64,000 bases of DNA from Aquibium microcysteis (GTDB taxonomy: Bacteria > Pseudomonadota > Alphaproteobacteria > Rhizobiales > Rhizobiaceae), in assembly GCF_014495845.1 (NCBI RefSeq), contig NZ_CP061080.1, positions 1,105,001 through 1,169,000 on the forward strand. The letters run 5' to 3'. The notes below the pieces were generated by a model. It searched no databases and was not told the DNA's origin. It saw nothing but the letters and a program-made list of their open reading frames with translations. The position numbers and the translations under genes are program-made. Shown piece by piece: positions 63,200 to 64,000 of the stretch. Each line of letters starts with the position of its first letter. Position 1 is the stretch's first letter.

Positions 63200-64000
63200 C
63201 CATGGCAAGGGACGAATTCGACATCCTGCGCGACCGGCGCCCGCCGCGCCCCGACGAGGCGGCGAAGCAGCGCGCGCTGGCTGCGGCGATGGAAGCCTTC
63301 GACGAAAATTTTCCGGAGGCCACCCAAGGAACGGCCACGACGCAGCGTCCCAGCACCAGAACCCCGTCGTTCTGGAGCAGGATCATGGACCGCAGATTTC
63401 TATCCACCCCCGCCATCGCCGGCATTCTGGCGCTGCCGGCGGCCGGCTATGCCGCCTACATGCTGGTGAGCGGGAGCCCGTTCGGCCGCCAGAGCCCCTT
63501 CGTCGACAGCCGGGTGGAGCAGGGGCCGGCACCGAAGGCCGCCGCGCCGGCCGAGCCTTCGCCTGCCGAAGCCACCCCGATCGCCGAAGCCGAAGAGGCC
63601 GCCCGCGCCTTCGCCGACGACGAAGGCGCGGTGCAGGCCGACCGGTCCCTCGACGCCGCGCCGCCGCCCGCCGCGCCGGCCATCTCGGCGCCGCTCGCGG
63701 AGGCGCCGGCGCGGCTGATGACGCGCGAGGCGGCGCCCGGCGCCCGGATCGCCAGCCAGCCGCAGCCGTCGGCGGTGATGCCCGTGCCGGCCGATCCCAT
63801 TCCGCTGGCGCAGGAGAACCGCGACCGGATCGAGGCCTTCGACACGAACCCGGTGCGCTCGGCGCTGGAACACCCGGTCTCCACCTTCTCGGTCGACGTC
63901 GACACCGCCTCCTACGCCTTCGTGCGCTCGTCGTTGAAGAGCGGCATCCTTCCGCAGGCCGACACCGTGCGCGTCGAGGAGATGATCAACTATTTTCCCT
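63196..64000 (+). CDS. YfbK-like von Willebrand factor A protein, 3' truncated by window
   Basis: The frame starts at ATG 63196, overlapping the sigma-factor stop, and runs off the window after 268 codons. It has a cytoplasmic N-terminus of about 70 residues, one membrane helix (TPAIAGILALPAAGYAAYML), an Ala/Pro/Glu-rich linker, then the start of the domain found before the vWA module (STFSVDVDTASYAFVRSSLK). Such proteins occur with ECF sigma factors. The N-terminal part may bind the sigma factor, by position and topology only. Confidence 0.83.
   Translation, partial: MTMARDEFDILRDRRPPRPDEAAKQRALAAAMEAFDENFPEATQGTATTQRPSTRTPSFWSRIMDRRFLSTPAIAGILALPAAGYAAYMLVSGSPFGRQSPFVDSRVEQGPAPKAAAPAEPSPAEATPIAEAEEAARAFADDEGAVQADRSLDAAPPPAAPAISAPLAEAPARLMTREAAPGARIASQPQPSAVMPVPADPIPLAQENRDRIEAFDTNPVRSALEHPVSTFSVDVDTASYAFVRSSLKSGILPQADTVRVEEMINYFP

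Overview
The window is high-GC DNA (clearly above 60% by eye) from an alphaproteobacterium, most likely a Rhizobiales member of the Phyllobacteriaceae/Mesorhizobium type. The evidence is gene content: a four-subunit sarcosine oxidase, several dimethylglycine-dehydrogenase-like flavoproteins with GcvT domains, a non-pyrrolysine MttB-type corrinoid system, DUF1127, DUF1194, ExoD and an entericidin. Intergenic palindromic repeats ending in GGGGGAGAT-type arms are also of a kind common in rhizobia. No rRNA, tRNA, CRISPR array or replication origin was recognised.

Layout: 1-3.6 kb holds a partial methyltransferase, a choline/aminoglycoside-kinase-like protein, an AraC regulator and an alpha/beta hydrolase. 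3.7-11.9 kb (minus strand) holds two FAD/GcvT demethylases flanking a PLP aminotransferase and a BHMT-like homocysteine methyltransferase, with an XRE-cupin regulator upstream. 12-17.9 kb holds a nitroreductase, a duplicated repeat, a MarR regulator divergent from a BNR-repeat protein plus MoaD/ThiS-like protein, a PQQ-cytochrome c alcohol dehydrogenase, and a decayed second copy of the MoaD-like gene. 18-19.8 kb is a lower-GC insertion with a frameshifted reverse transcriptase of the defence-RT kind, a structured-looking leader and a possible antisense membrane peptide. 19.8-25 kb is soxBDAG. 25-29.4 kb holds an MscS-type channel, a small secreted protein and an HTH/PIN toxin-antitoxin-like pair.

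29.5-37.4 kb is a tightly coupled seven-gene operon: HAD-UbiA, DprE1-like oxidase, small flippase-like protein, epimerase, aminotransferase, GT-C-like membrane protein and FkbM methyltransferase. It looks like a polyprenyl-phosphate-pentose (arabinose-type) sugar pathway. 37.5-43 kb holds a third FAD/GcvT protein, DUF1194 and DUF4405-like proteins and a GlxA-type AraC regulator resembling betaine-responsive GbdR. 43-46.7 kb holds two small proteins, one of them DUF1127, a LysR regulator and two tandem HSL-type esterases.

46.8-55.4 kb is a corrinoid methyltransferase locus: RACo-like reactivase, Uma2 protein, methyl-THF methyltransferase, PF13769-like small protein, ExoD, DUF1638, entericidin, corrinoid protein and divergent MttB/MtgB. 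55.6-64 kb holds cytochrome b561, dienelactone hydrolase, an Fe-S protein, two divergent glycosyltransferases, an adenylate cyclase with TPRs, and an ECF sigma factor translationally coupled to a vWA protein cut off by the window end.

The inferred theme is stepwise demethylation of quaternary amines: betaine to dimethylglycine (MtgB-corrinoid or BHMT-like), then sarcosine (FAD/GcvT proteins), then glycine (SoxBDAG), with the methyl groups passed to tetrahydrofolate.
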